In this document: positions 50,053 through 58,987 of the stretch, piece by piece | Layout of the letters: the number at the start of each line of letters is the position of its first letter | Position numbering within the stretch: position 1 is the first letter of the stretch | Assembly (NCBI RefSeq): GCF_002794255.1 | Contig: NZ_PGGW01000065.1 | Span: forward strand, 29,731-93,730 | Source of the DNA: Streptomyces carminius | GTDB taxonomy: Bacteria > Actinomycetota > Actinomycetes > Streptomycetales > Streptomycetaceae | Length of the DNA: 64,000 bases | Direction: 5' to 3' | Notes under the pieces: model-generated | Told to the model about the DNA's origin: nothing | Databases searched by the model: none | What the model saw: only the letters and a program-made list of their open reading frames with translations | Translations under genes and position numbers: made by a program

Positions 50053-51429
50053 ATGACTGACACCCGGACCGCGGCCCTGTGCCGCCTGACCGTACGGGCT
50101 CCCGCCCGCACCATCGACCTGGCCGTGCCGGCCGATGTGCCCGTCGCCGATCTGCTGCCCACAGTGATCGGCTACGGAGGGGAGGAGCTGGAGGAGTCCG
50201 GGCTGGAACACGGCGGCTGGGTGCTCCAGCGCCTGGGCGGTCCACCGCTGGACCCCGAGAGTACCCTGGACTCCCTCAACCTGCGCGACGGCGAGGTGCT
50301 GCATCTGCGGCCCCGCGAGGAGGCCCTGCCCGAGGTCCATCTGGACGACCTGGTGGACGGCATCTCCACCACCATGCGCGGCCGCCCGCACGGCTGGAGC
50401 CCGCTGGCCAGCCGCCGTCTGCTGCACGGCCTGGTCGGCGCCACCCTCGCCCTGGGCCTGGTGCTGCTCGCCCAGAACGGGGCCGACGCCTGGATACGGG
50501 CCCTGGCCGCCGCCGTCTTCGGGCTGCTGCTGATCGCCGGGGCCGGCTCGGCCTCCCGCGCGGTGGGCGACACCGGTGCCGCGGCCGTGCTGGGCATGGC
50601 GGCCGTCCCGTACTTCGCCCTGGCCGGCTGGCTGCTGCCGGGCGACGCCCCCGCCCTGGGCAACGTCCCCCTGGCCGCCTCGGCCGCCGCCGCCGGCGCG
50701 GCCGTCCTGGCCCTGGCGGCGGTGGGCACCTATCCGGCGCTGTTCCTGGGCGTGGTCGCGGTCGCGGTGGCCGGCGCCATCGGCGCCGGCCTGCTGCTGA
50801 CAGGGCTGACCAGCGAACGGGCCGCCAGCGTGGTGGCGGTGGTGGTGGTGCTCTTCGGCGGCTTCGTCCCCTCGCTGTCCTTCCGGCTGGCGGGAATGCG
50901 GATGCCGCCGCTGCCCACCAACGTCCAGCAGCTCCAGGAGGGCATCGACCCGTACCCCACCGACGAGGTCGAGACCCGTTCCATCCTGGCCGACGGCTGG
51001 ATGACCGCCTTCTACGGCGCCATCGCCCTGGTGTGCCTGCCCTGCCTGATCGCGCTGACCGCCGATCCCGAATGGGCCGAGATCTGTGTCACGGTGGCCC
51101 TGTCCCTCCTGCTGCTGCTGCACAGCCGGGGTCTGGGCAACGTCTGGCAGCGGCTGTCCCTGACCGCCGCCGGTGCCTGGGGAGCGGCCCTGCTGGTGTA
51201 CGCCGGGGCCCAGCGGCTGGACGGCGGTGACCGGCTGGCGGTGGCCGTCGCCCTGCTGGGCCTGACCGCGACCCTGGCGATCGCCTCGTGGACGGTGCCC
51301 GGCCGCCGGCTGGTGCCCTACTGGGGCCGGGCGGCCGAACTGCTGCACTCCGCGGCCGCCATCAGCATGCTGCCGCTGATGCTGTGGTCGGTGGGCGTCT
51401 ACGGCCTGCTGCGCGGCCTCAACGGCTGA
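50053..51429 (+). CDS. eccD: Type VII secretion integral membrane protein EccD
   Basis: 458 residues. The first about 90 form the ubiquitin-like cytosolic domain (CRLTVRAPARTIDLAVPADV, with EYPLDPESTLDSL-like LGGPPLDPESTLDSLNLRDG). The rest forms about 11 membrane helices, the hallmark of EccD, which makes the membrane channel ring with EccB, EccC and, in mycobacteria, EccE. The ATG 50053 is chosen by domain start; earlier in-frame starts would add a low-complexity leader. It heads the eccD-eccB unit, 66 bp from eccB. Confidence 0.93.
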   Translation: MTDTRTAALCRLTVRAPARTIDLAVPADVPVADLLPTVIGYGGEELEESGLEHGGWVLQRLGGPPLDPESTLDSLNLRDGEVLHLRPREEALPEVHLDDLVDGISTTMRGRPHGWSPLASRRLLHGLVGATLALGLVLLAQNGADAWIRALAAAVFGLLLIAGAGSASRAVGDTGAAAVLGMAAVPYFALAGWLLPGDAPALGNVPLAASAAAAGAAVLALAAVGTYPALFLGVVAVAVAGAIGAGLLLTGLTSERAASVVAVVVVLFGGFVPSLSFRLAGMRMPPLPTNVQQLQEGIDPYPTDEVETRSILADGWMTAFYGAIALVCLPCLIALTADPEWAEICVTVALSLLLLLHSRGLGNVWQRLSLTAAGAWGAALLVYAGAQRLDGGDRLAVAVALLGLTATLAIASWTVPGRRLVPYWGRAAELLHSAAAISMLPLMLWSVGVYGLLRGLNG

Positions 51430-51495
51430 CCCCGGCCGAACGGCCTGCCCCGGCCCACTCCACCGTCCACCAGACCCGGGAACCTCACTTCACCG

Positions 51496-52986
51496 ATGCA
51501 GAACAAACGCGACCAAGTACAGGCCCACCTGTTCGTGATGGGCCGCCTGGCCTCGGCCATGCTGCGCGCGGACCCCGACGACCCCGAGAGCCCGTCGGGC
51601 CGCACCAACCGCGGGGCCGCGATCGGACTGATCATCGCGGTGCTGGTGTGTGCCGGCGCCTTCGTCTTCGGCCTGCTCAAACCCGGTGGGAACACCACCT
51701 GGAAGGCCGAGGGCAAGCTCGTGGTCGACAAGCAGACCGGAGCCTCCTACCTGTACCTGGACGGCCGGCTGCGCCCGGTGCGCAACTACGCGTCCGCCCG
51801 GCTGATCACCGGCGGTGCCCCCGAGGTCTCCTCGGTGGGCACCTCCTCCCTGGGCGACACCCCCCACGGCACCCCGGTGGGCGTCCCCGGCGCACCCGAC
51901 GCGCTGCCCGGCGGCGGCGAGCTGGAGACCGGCCCCTGGCTGGTGTGCTCGGTCACCGAGCCCACCGAGACGGGCGAGCCCCGGGCCCGCACCGCCCTGG
52001 CCATCGGCGCCGGGAAGGTCGAGGACATCTCCGGGGCGCGGCGGCCGGGCGACGGCGGCGGGGTGCTCGTCACCGGTCCCGACGGCCGGGCGTACCTGCT
52101 GTGGCAGGGCAGCAGGCTGCGGCTGGACGAGAAGGCCGACGCCGTCCGGGCGCTGGGCTACGGATCCGTCACCCCCCGCCCGGTCTCCGCGGCCTTCCTG
52201 GACGCCTTCCCCCAGGGGCCCGACCTGGCCCCGCCCGAGGTGCCCGGCCGGGGCGAGGACGGTCCGCGCCTGGGCGGGCGGGCCACCCGGGTCGGCCAGG
52301 TCTTCCGGGTGGACGTGCCCGGCTCCGAACCCCGGTACCACCTGCTGGGCAAGGAGGGGCTGGTGCCGCTCAGCGACACCGTCGCCGCGCTCGTCCTGGG
52401 CGACCCGCGTACCGCCGAGGAGGCCTACGGCGGCGGCGAGACGCAGGTGCCCACCCTCGGAACCGACGCCCTCACCGGTCATCTGGCCCCCGGCGCCGCC
52501 GGGTCCGGGGACGAGGCCGGGCTGCCGCCCACTCCGCCCGAGCCCGTCCGGGCCGCCCCGGACCAGACGGTGTGCGCGGACGTCGCGTCCGCCGGCGGCA
52601 GTGCCCGGGTGGGCACCGCGATACTGCCCGAGACGGTGCTGGGCGACCCCGTCCAGGCCCCCGAGCCGGAGTTCGAACCGGCCTGCCTGCCGGTGGACGC
52701 CGTCTCGGTACGGCCCGGCGCCGGGGTGCTGGTACGGGCGCTGAGCGCGGCCGGAAGCACCCTGGGGGACACCACGTTCCTGGTCACCGACACCGGCGTC
52801 AAACACCGGCTGCTCTCCAAGGAGGCCGTCGAGGCGCTGGGGTACGGCGGCGCGGAGGAACGGACCCTGCCCGCGCACGTGCTGTCGATGCTGCCCACCG
52901 GCCCCGATCTGACCAAGGAGGCCGCCACTACCGGCGAGCCGCGCATCTCGGTGCGCTGCGTGCGTCCCGACCGGGAGAAGCGGTAG
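51496..52986 (+). CDS. eccB: Type VII secretion protein EccB
   Basis: 496 residues. The N-terminal MQNKRDQVQAHLFVMGRLAS is the EccB signature, followed by one membrane helix (AIGLIIAVLVCAGAFVFGLL, about 46-66) and a large extracytoplasmic domain with repeats such as YLYLDGRLRPVRNYASARL and a later VTDTGVKHRLLSKEA. Two cysteines (in VCADVAS and PACLPVD) can form the known disulfide. It contacts EccC and EccD. The gene is 66 bp after eccD. The stop at 52986 is followed by the substrate operon. Confidence 0.95.
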   Translation: MQNKRDQVQAHLFVMGRLASAMLRADPDDPESPSGRTNRGAAIGLIIAVLVCAGAFVFGLLKPGGNTTWKAEGKLVVDKQTGASYLYLDGRLRPVRNYASARLITGGAPEVSSVGTSSLGDTPHGTPVGVPGAPDALPGGGELETGPWLVCSVTEPTETGEPRARTALAIGAGKVEDISGARRPGDGGGVLVTGPDGRAYLLWQGSRLRLDEKADAVRALGYGSVTPRPVSAAFLDAFPQGPDLAPPEVPGRGEDGPRLGGRATRVGQVFRVDVPGSEPRYHLLGKEGLVPLSDTVAALVLGDPRTAEEAYGGGETQVPTLGTDALTGHLAPGAAGSGDEAGLPPTPPEPVRAAPDQTVCADVASAGGSARVGTAILPETVLGDPVQAPEPEFEPACLPVDAVSVRPGAGVLVRALSAAGSTLGDTTFLVTDTGVKHRLLSKEAVEALGYGGAEERTLPAHVLSMLPTGPDLTKEAATTGEPRISVRCVRPDREKR

Positions 52987-53123
52987 CCCGTTCGCGCCGC
53001 GGAGGTGGGCGGCGGGCAACGATACCGGGGCCACTCGGGCAACGCCGGGTGGCAACCGCTGCCGTGCCACCGGCTCCGCCGGCGGCTTTATGTCCGCTGT
53101 GACCGCCTTCGTGTGCGCCGTCC

Positions 53124-53168
53124 GCTCGTTCGAGCAAGGAATTCCCGAAAATTCTGCTCAGGTGAGCA
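53124..53168. repeat. Three inverted repeats in an AT-rich island
   Basis: GCTCG-TT-CGAGC (53124-53135), GAATT-N6-AATTC (53139-53154) and TGCTCA-GG-TGAGCA (53155-53168), the last a perfect palindrome. They lie 33-77 bp upstream of the proposed -35 box and look like operators. Confidence 0.55.
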
Positions 53169-53200
53169 ATTGGGTAAAGGTGGTGGCGGCACGGGAGTGT

Positions 53201-53230
53201 TTGCGCGGCTCGTTCGGGCGTGCTTATCAT
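53201..53230 (+). promoter_or_regulatory. Probable promoter of the substrate operon
   Basis: TTGCGC (53201-53206) and TATCAT (53225-53230) with an 18-bp spacer, about 128 bp ahead of the first WXG100-like gene. Confidence 0.4.
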
Positions 53231-53358
53231 CTGCTCCGACTCAATGGCCCTATTCCCTGTCGTGGGCCTGTCGCGGCAAGAGCGGCCCCGTACGCTGCCG
53301 CGCGCGGCTTTTACTCGGTTGCGACGGGGCGAATCAGTGGAGAAAAGGGGAACCCCCC

Positions 53359-53763
53359 ATGTCTTTGCAGCAGTCCACGGAGGAATCCACCCGGAACGGG
53401 ATTGAGGCCCTCAGCATGGCCTTCAAGGGGGTCCAGCGCTGTCAGCAGGACGTCCAGGGCACCCGCCAGAACCTCGGCACCTCGTACGGCGGCAGCGACG
53501 GTGGAGCCTTCGGAAAGCTCCTGGACGAGTGGGACCGCAACGTCGACACGATCCTGCTCAACCTGGACCGGATGGTCGACGAGCTGAACGAGACCCTGCG
53601 CGAGCACGGCCTGACGCAGGGCTCCTCCAACGAGGTCATCAACGAGCAGTACAACCGCTCCACCTCGGTGTTCGACGAGCTGAACCCGCCTCCCGCGGGC
53701 GAGCCGGGGACGTCCTCCTCGAACTTCAGCTCGGACGAGCGCCTCAAGCCGCTCGGCGGCTGA
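53359..53763 (+). CDS. WXG100-like (ESAT-6 family) protein 1, Trp-less
   Basis: 134 residues. Two amphipathic helices flank a turn at TSYGGSDGGAFGKLL; the usual Trp-x-Gly is Ser-Asp-Gly-Gly here, so the Trp is absent. After the second helix (LLDEWDRNVDTILLNLDRMV) comes a longer, Ser/Pro-rich tail (SSNFSSDERLKPLGG) than ordinary EsxA/EsxB proteins (about 100). The ATG 53359 is the first good start, with GGAGAAAAGGGG upstream. First gene of the substrate operon; a heterodimer partner with the next protein is likely. Confidence 0.82.
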   Translation: MSLQQSTEESTRNGIEALSMAFKGVQRCQQDVQGTRQNLGTSYGGSDGGAFGKLLDEWDRNVDTILLNLDRMVDELNETLREHGLTQGSSNEVINEQYNRSTSVFDELNPPPAGEPGTSSSNFSSDERLKPLGG

Positions 53764-53909
53764 CCTTCCGGCCCCGGCGTGCTCCCACCGCACGCCGAGC
53801 CCCGCCCCGTCGGCGCGTCCACCGCCGACCCGCCACTTCCGCCGGTCCCCGCCCCGCCCACAGGCGGCGACCGTCCCCCTGCCCGCACCCGCGGTGAATC
53901 GAGGACCCC

Positions 53910-54230
53910 GTGAACCTGAGCGACGGCTACATCTACATCGACTACCGGCACGCGGAGAACGCGGCCGACGACATGGTCGAACAGTCACAGGCCATCATGA
54001 GCATCATCGAGAACCTCGAGATGGAGCTGACCGAGCTGAAGAACACCTGGATCGGTGAGGACAGCGACGTCTACCGGCAGGTGCAGGCCAACTGGAACCA
54101 GGCCGTGCAGAACATCAGGAACCTGCTGGCCAGCAACTCCCACCTGCTGACCGACATCTCCGACAACTACCGCTACACCGAGAAGGCCCTCTCCGACCGC
54201 TGGTCGAGCATCACGATCGGCAGCCGCTGA
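53910..54230 (+). CDS. WXG100 family protein 2
   Basis: 106 residues, standard EsxA/EsxB length. Helix 1, a turn with Trp-x-Gly in LKNTWIGEDSDVYRQV, and helix 2 (NWNQAVQNIRNLL). A YxxxD/E export signal may lie near YRYTEKALSDRW. These proteins form helical hairpin dimers secreted by EccC. The GTG 53910 has AATCGAGGA in front. It follows the Trp-less protein by 146 bp. Confidence 0.9.
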   Translation: MNLSDGYIYIDYRHAENAADDMVEQSQAIMSIIENLEMELTELKNTWIGEDSDVYRQVQANWNQAVQNIRNLLASNSHLLTDISDNYRYTEKALSDRWSSITIGSR

Positions 54231-54488
54231 CCTTCGTTCCGCACCGGACGGCCCTGCCGTACTCCCGCTCCGCGAGCCCCCTCGACGACCCGGGGCGAGC
54301 GGGCGGGAGGCGCGGACGGACCACGGCGCACACCGTTCGGGGGCACCGGTTTCCCGCCGTGCCGGGCGAGAAGCCGGCCCCCGGCCACCACATGCAGCAC
54401 ATGCAGCACACGTAAGCGTCCGCGTCGCGCGGGAACCCCGCGGCGCGGACGCCGGTGGTGCCGACACCGCCAGGCAGAAGGTGAGGAC

Positions 54489-54971
54489 ATGGCCGAGAAC
54501 AAGACCACGGTGCTCGACAGCGAGTTCCTGAAGAACTTCATCAAGGAGGAGATCACCGAGTTCAAGGCCGCCCTGGAGAAGATGCTCAAGGACTCGCCGA
54601 GCGACGGCCCGGCCATCTCCTCCGTCGGGAAGCGGCAGAGTGACACGCTCCTGTCCACCCGTCCGCTGGTGATCGGGAAGATGGCGGGCGAGAGCGGCGT
54701 CGAGGGGGCCGGGCTGAACGAGCAGATCCAGGCGGCCGCGGACGCCATCGAAACCGTCATCAAGGACCACGGCCTCCTGTTCGACGACATCGAGGAGGCC
54801 CTTGAGGAGACCGTCGAGGAGCTGACGGAGAACCAGAAGGGCAGCCTGGACAAGATCACCGCCGAGACGTTCATGGACATCTTCGACGACGTCGACGCCG
54901 GTATGGAGGGGGGAGGCACCTACTCCGGAGGCGACTACGACGACGATGACGATGACGATGACGACGACTGA
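54489..54971 (+). CDS. Acidic type VII-associated protein with poly-Asp tail
   Basis: 160 residues, strongly acidic. Helical N-terminus (VLDSEFLKNFIKEEITEFKA) and middle (LFDDIEEALEETVEELTENQ), ending in Gly-Gly-Asp-Tyr followed by about ten aspartates encoded by alternating GAC/GAT codons. No membrane segment or known domain is seen. The ATG is at 54489 with AAGGTGAGGAC. Position between WXG100 and coiled-coil genes suggests a secretion chaperone or substrate. The poly-Asp tail could bind Ca2+ or a basic partner. Not recognised beyond this. Confidence 0.75.
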   Translation: MAENKTTVLDSEFLKNFIKEEITEFKAALEKMLKDSPSDGPAISSVGKRQSDTLLSTRPLVIGKMAGESGVEGAGLNEQIQAAADAIETVIKDHGLLFDDIEEALEETVEELTENQKGSLDKITAETFMDIFDDVDAGMEGGGTYSGGDYDDDDDDDDDD

Positions 54972-55035
54972 TCCGGACCGGCAGCCGTAACCCCGCCCGG
55001 CCTTCCCCGCCCCGTAACGCGCCGCGGAGCCCTCA

Positions 55036-58000
55036 GTGTCCAGTGAGAACGACTTCAACAACAACGACGACTACTGGAAAATGGCAGTCGACATGCTCAC
55101 CGGCTATGTCCTGCCGCCACGCAACACGCTGTTCGAGGAGCTCAAGGGCAACGAGGACATCCCCCTGATGCACGTGCGGCTGCACAAGGTGGGGGGCAGT
55201 GACTCCGGCAACCAGTCCGGCTTCTACTCGGTGATCGGGTGGCGCAAGCAGAACACCGACCTGATCATCCCCTTCATGAAGCCGTCCGGCGACCAGGCGG
55301 AAGACGTCGCGGCGGGAAGGTCGCTCAGCCACTACTACGCGTACATCACCATCCTGGGGACCATCAACGAGAAGATCCCCAGCGGCGAGGACATCCTCGC
55401 CGGTGTCGAGCTCACCAGCAAGGTCCTCAAGGACGGGGGCGGCTGGAACAAAGAGGGCGAGCACGTCAAGTGGAGCACCAAGCCCATGACCCAGTACATC
55501 AACGGGTCGGTCCTGGCGCTGCAGCACCTCAGGGACAACTACACCACCGTGGGCTTCTCCAACCGCGGACTGGACGTGGGCGACAAGGACTACGTCGATC
55601 TGACCTCCTTCACCGACACCGCCAAGGCCTTCGAGCGGGCGGTGAAGTTCTTCCAGGACAGCGCCACGACGGTCGAGGGCTGGGAGAAGAAGGAGATCGG
55701 TGAGGGCAGCGAGTCCTGGGCCGGCACCGGGGCGAGCATCTTCAGGGAACTCATCGAGAAGCTGGCCCGCAACTACAGCGGCTACGTCAAGCAGCTCGGC
55801 GAGGGAGCCGAGGGCACCCAGACCACCGAGGTCACCATCGACGGCTACGCCGTCAGCACCGCGCCCGGCCGTGCCCTGGCCCGCCTCCAGCAGACGATCC
55901 TCACCGAGGTGAACAACCTCATCACCGCCTGGAACGCCTGGAGCGCCGTACGGTCCCCGCAGCGCTGGCTGTACGACCTGCTGGAGAAGGCCACCGACGA
56001 GCTGTTCACCAACCAGTACGAAAAGATCGACTTCGAGTCCTCCTACACCGCCCACTACGGCGGTGGAAGCACCACCTACACGTATGTGGTGGCCAAGTCC
56101 GAGTTCAAGAACAGCATCTACATCCACGGCGAGCCCTACGGTCCGCCCGACGACATGGCGACCTGGAAGAAGATCGGCGAGAAGGCCGTCAAGGGCTGGG
56201 AAGAAGCCGCGGACGCCCACCTGAACGAGATCTCCGCCACCGCGATCAAGAACATCGCGCAGGCGTTCGACGACGCGAAGAACAGCTTCGCCCCCGAACT
56301 CACCGACAGGGACAAGCGCTCGCTGTCCGACATCGCCGCCAAGGAGCAGGCGGCCAAGGAGAAGAAGGACAACGAGGAGTTCCTCAAGAAGCAGAAGGAG
56401 GACTACGAGAAGGACCGGGCGGCGGCCCAGGCGGAGCAGGACAAGCGCAGGAAGGAATACGAGGAGGACCGGGCGGCGGCCAAGGCCGCGCAGGAGGAGG
56501 CCCAGCGGCAGGCACAGCAGGACCGCGAAGAGGCCAAGCGGCAGGCGGAGGAGGACCGGGCGGCGGCCAAGGCGGCCCAGGAGGAGGCCCAGCGGCAGGC
56601 ACAGCAGGACCGCGAAGAGGCCAAGGCCGAGCAGAAGAAGGCGCAGGAAGAGGCCAGGGCCGCCCAGGAGGAGGCCCGCAACGAGGCCAAGGCCGCCCAG
56701 GAAGAAGCTCAGCGGCAGGCGCAGCAGGACCGGGAAGAAGCCAAGGCGGCCCAGGAAGAGGCCCGGCAGCGGGCGGAGCAGGACCGGGAAGAGGCCAAGG
56801 CCGAGCAGGACAAGCAGCGGCAGGAAGCGCAGAACCAGCAGGCCCTGGCGGCGCAGTTCGCCGCCCAGCAGCGGGCCGAGTCCAAGGCCGAGCAGGAGCG
56901 GCAGCGCAAGCAGTCCGAGGAGGACCGCGCGGCGGCCAAGGCCGAGCAGGAGAAGGAGAAGGCCGAGGCCAAGGCCGCGCAGGAGGAGGCCCAGCGGCAG
57001 GCGCAGCAGGACCGGGAAGAGGCCAAGGCCGAGCAGGAGAAGGAGAAAGCCGAGGCCAAAGCCGCGCAGGAGGAGGCCCGCAACGAGGCCAAGGCCGCCC
57101 AGGAGGAGGCCCAGCGGCAGGCGCAGCAGGACCGGGAAGAGGCCAAGGCCGCGCAGGAGAAGGAGAAAGCCGAGGCCAAGGCCGCGCAGGAGGAGGCCCG
57201 CAACGAGGCCAAGGCCGCGCAGGAGGAGGCCCAGCGGCAGGCGCAGCAGGACCGGGAAGAGGCCAGGGCCGCGCAGGAGGAGGCCCGCAACGAGGCCAGG
57301 GCCGCCCAGGAGGAGGCCCGCAGCGAGGCCGAGAAGGAGCGCGAGGAGGCCAAGGCCACCCAGGAGGAGCTCCGCCGGGAGGCACTCAAGGAGCAGGCCC
57401 AGGCCAGGTACGAGGCCGAGCAGGCCAAGAACGACGCCCAGGAGCAGTTCCAGCGGGAGCAGAACGAGGTCCGCGCCGAACGGGACGCCGCCGAGCGGGA
57501 GGCCAACGAGCGCGAGGCCGAGGCCCGCCGCGAGTACGAGCAGGCCAAGGAAGCCGCCGAGGAGCAGCGCGAGCAGGCCAGGACCGACGCGGAGGCCGAA
57601 CGCGCCGAGGCCAGGGCGGAGTACGAGCGGCAGCTGGACGAGGGGCGCGTCAGCCAGGAGGAGGCCCGCGCCCAGTACGAGGACCGGCTCGCCGAGATCG
57701 ACCGGACCGAGGCCGAGGCCATCGCCGCCGCCGACGAGGCCCAGAACCAGGCCAGGGCCGAGTACGAGCAGGAGAAGGAAGCCGCCCGCGAGGCCCGCCA
57801 GGAGGCCAGGGCCGAGGCCGAGGAGGCCCGCCGGGACGCCCGGGCCCGCTACGACGAGCGAATGGCCGAGATCCAGGCCGAGCAGGACCGTCTGAACGGC
57901 GGCGACAAGAACATCGGGGAGCTGATCCAGCAGCGCCTGGCGGACCTGCCCCCCGTCCCCGAGCCCGGCGTTCCCGTCGGAGCCGGCGTGAACTCCCCCT

Positions 58001-58455
58001 ACTCCGCGGCCTTCAGCGACAACCTCTACGGCTCCGACGCCCCCGCCGCCGCGCTGGGCCGCGAGGACGCCGCGGTCGGCGCCGGCTCCTCGCAGCCGGG
58101 CGCGCCCGGCGCGCCGATGATGCCGCCGATGATGGGCGGAATGGGCGGTGCGGGTGCCGCGGGCGGCGGCTCCTCGGGGGAGCGGGGTCGCCAGGTGCTG
58201 GACACCTCCATCGCCCGTCCCGTCCGGGCCGCGGGCGGCCCGGGTGTGGACGAGGAGCACCGGGTGGCGCCGCGCGGAACGCAGACCACCAGCAGCGGCA
58301 TGCCGTTCATGCCTCCCATGGGCGGCCCGATGGGCGGCGGCAACGGAGGCCAGCAGACCGAGAGCAGCGACCGCGAGCGCACCACCTGGCTGGCCGAGGA
58401 CGAGGACGTCTGGGGCACCGACGAGGGCGGCGCACCGCAGGCACTGGGCCGATGA
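55036..58455 (+). CDS. Large type VII-associated protein with long charged coiled coil
   Basis: 1139 residues. The N-terminal part (about 1-420) is globular and begins with FNNNDDYWKMAVDMLTGYVL; it resembles proteins I have seen labelled AAWKG family near Streptomyces ESX genes. Residues about 436-955 are almost only Ala, Glu, Gln, Arg and Lys and form an unbroken coiled coil with 11- and 7-residue periods (AAQEEARNEAK, QRQAQQDREEAK). The C-terminal 170 residues are Gly/Pro/Met-rich and disordered. No signal peptide. The GTG start 55036 is chosen. At full extension the coil would be about 75 nm, so it may act as a scaffold, spacer or needle-like substrate. Confidence 0.82.
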   Translation: MSSENDFNNNDDYWKMAVDMLTGYVLPPRNTLFEELKGNEDIPLMHVRLHKVGGSDSGNQSGFYSVIGWRKQNTDLIIPFMKPSGDQAEDVAAGRSLSHYYAYITILGTINEKIPSGEDILAGVELTSKVLKDGGGWNKEGEHVKWSTKPMTQYINGSVLALQHLRDNYTTVGFSNRGLDVGDKDYVDLTSFTDTAKAFERAVKFFQDSATTVEGWEKKEIGEGSESWAGTGASIFRELIEKLARNYSGYVKQLGEGAEGTQTTEVTIDGYAVSTAPGRALARLQQTILTEVNNLITAWNAWSAVRSPQRWLYDLLEKATDELFTNQYEKIDFESSYTAHYGGGSTTYTYVVAKSEFKNSIYIHGEPYGPPDDMATWKKIGEKAVKGWEEAADAHLNEISATAIKNIAQAFDDAKNSFAPELTDRDKRSLSDIAAKEQAAKEKKDNEEFLKKQKEDYEKDRAAAQAEQDKRRKEYEEDRAAAKAAQEEAQRQAQQDREEAKRQAEEDRAAAKAAQEEAQRQAQQDREEAKAEQKKAQEEARAAQEEARNEAKAAQEEAQRQAQQDREEAKAAQEEARQRAEQDREEAKAEQDKQRQEAQNQQALAAQFAAQQRAESKAEQERQRKQSEEDRAAAKAEQEKEKAEAKAAQEEAQRQAQQDREEAKAEQEKEKAEAKAAQEEARNEAKAAQEEAQRQAQQDREEAKAAQEKEKAEAKAAQEEARNEAKAAQEEAQRQAQQDREEARAAQEEARNEARAAQEEARSEAEKEREEAKATQEELRREALKEQAQARYEAEQAKNDAQEQFQREQNEVRAERDAAEREANEREAEARREYEQAKEAAEEQREQARTDAEAERAEARAEYERQLDEGRVSQEEARAQYEDRLAEIDRTEAEAIAAADEAQNQARAEYEQEKEAAREARQEARAEAEEARRDARARYDERMAEIQAEQDRLNGGDKNIGELIQQRLADLPPVPEPGVPVGAGVNSPYSAAFSDNLYGSDAPAAALGREDAAVGAGSSQPGAPGAPMMPPMMGGMGGAGAAGGGSSGERGRQVLDTSIARPVRAAGGPGVDEEHRVAPRGTQTTSSGMPFMPPMGGPMGGGNGGQQTESSDRERTTWLAEDEDVWGTDEGGAPQALGR
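56446..57345. repeat. Tandem DNA repeats of the coiled-coil segment
   Basis: Near-identical blocks of 120 bp (40 residues) repeat at least twice from about 57034 to 57273, with shorter copies upstream. Codon choice is almost the same in all copies, which points to recent duplication and likely copy-number change. Confidence 0.75.
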
Positions 58456-58483
58456 GAACCGGCCGGGAAGAGGGGAGAGGGCG

Positions 58484-58987
58484 TTGAGCGATTCACTGGA
58501 GGACCGCATCACCAGGGCCACGGCTGAGATCGAGCAGCTGGAGAAGGACGTGGTCACCGCCCAGGCGCGGCTGGAGAGCGCCACGCACACCGCCCGTTCG
58601 TCCGACCGGTCGGTGCAGGCCACCGTCAACGGCCGGGGCGAGGTGACCGCCGTGGAGTTCCTCGACGGCAAGTACCGGACCATGGCCGCCGCACAGCTCT
58701 CCACCGCGGTGCTGGAGGCCCTCACCGCCGCCCGTGCCGCCATGGCGCGCGCGGCGGTGGAGGTGCTCGACCCGATCACCAGGCGCGCCCCGGCCGGCAG
58801 CCCGCGGCAGGTGCGGGGCGTCGATTGGGGCCAGGTGTTCGGCTCGCTGCTCGACGACGACTCCCAGCGGCAGCCGCGGCGTTCCAGCCGGTTCCACGAC
58901 GAGATCCACGAGGACGACGAGCTGCCGTCCGCCGCGCCCGGGCAGCCCGCCGGCGACCGGCGGCGGCCGAAGGACGGTTCACGGTGA
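58484..58987 (+). CDS. YbaB/EbfC-like DNA-binding family protein
   Basis: 167 residues. A first helix (LEDRITRATAEIEQLEKDVV), strands with SVQATVNGRGEVTAVEFLDG and a last helix (ALTAARAAMARAAVEVLD) give the YbaB fold; a disordered acidic tail follows. YbaB proteins bind DNA as dimers, and copies near actinobacterial ESX genes are common but undefined. The TTG start at 58484 follows GGGGAGAGGG, and the stop overlaps the next gene by GTGA. Co-expression with WXG100 proteins suggests a chaperone or ESX-partner role instead of nucleoid binding. Confidence 0.82.
   Translation: MSDSLEDRITRATAEIEQLEKDVVTAQARLESATHTARSSDRSVQATVNGRGEVTAVEFLDGKYRTMAAAQLSTAVLEALTAARAAMARAAVEVLDPITRRAPAGSPRQVRGVDWGQVFGSLLDDDSQRQPRRSSRFHDEIHEDDELPSAAPGQPAGDRRRPKDGSR

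Larger units (their letters stand above)
52987..53358 (+). promoter_or_regulatory. Control region of the secretion substrate operon
   Basis: 372 bp without a supported gene. It holds an AT-rich island with three inverted repeats and a sigma-70-like promoter, described separately. It separates eccB from the first WXG100-like gene, so core machinery and substrates have different promoters. Confidence 0.55.

Noticed and set aside
56446..57345. Repeat array considered as CRISPR or satellite
   Set aside because: The repeats are coding, in frame and contiguous without unique spacers.
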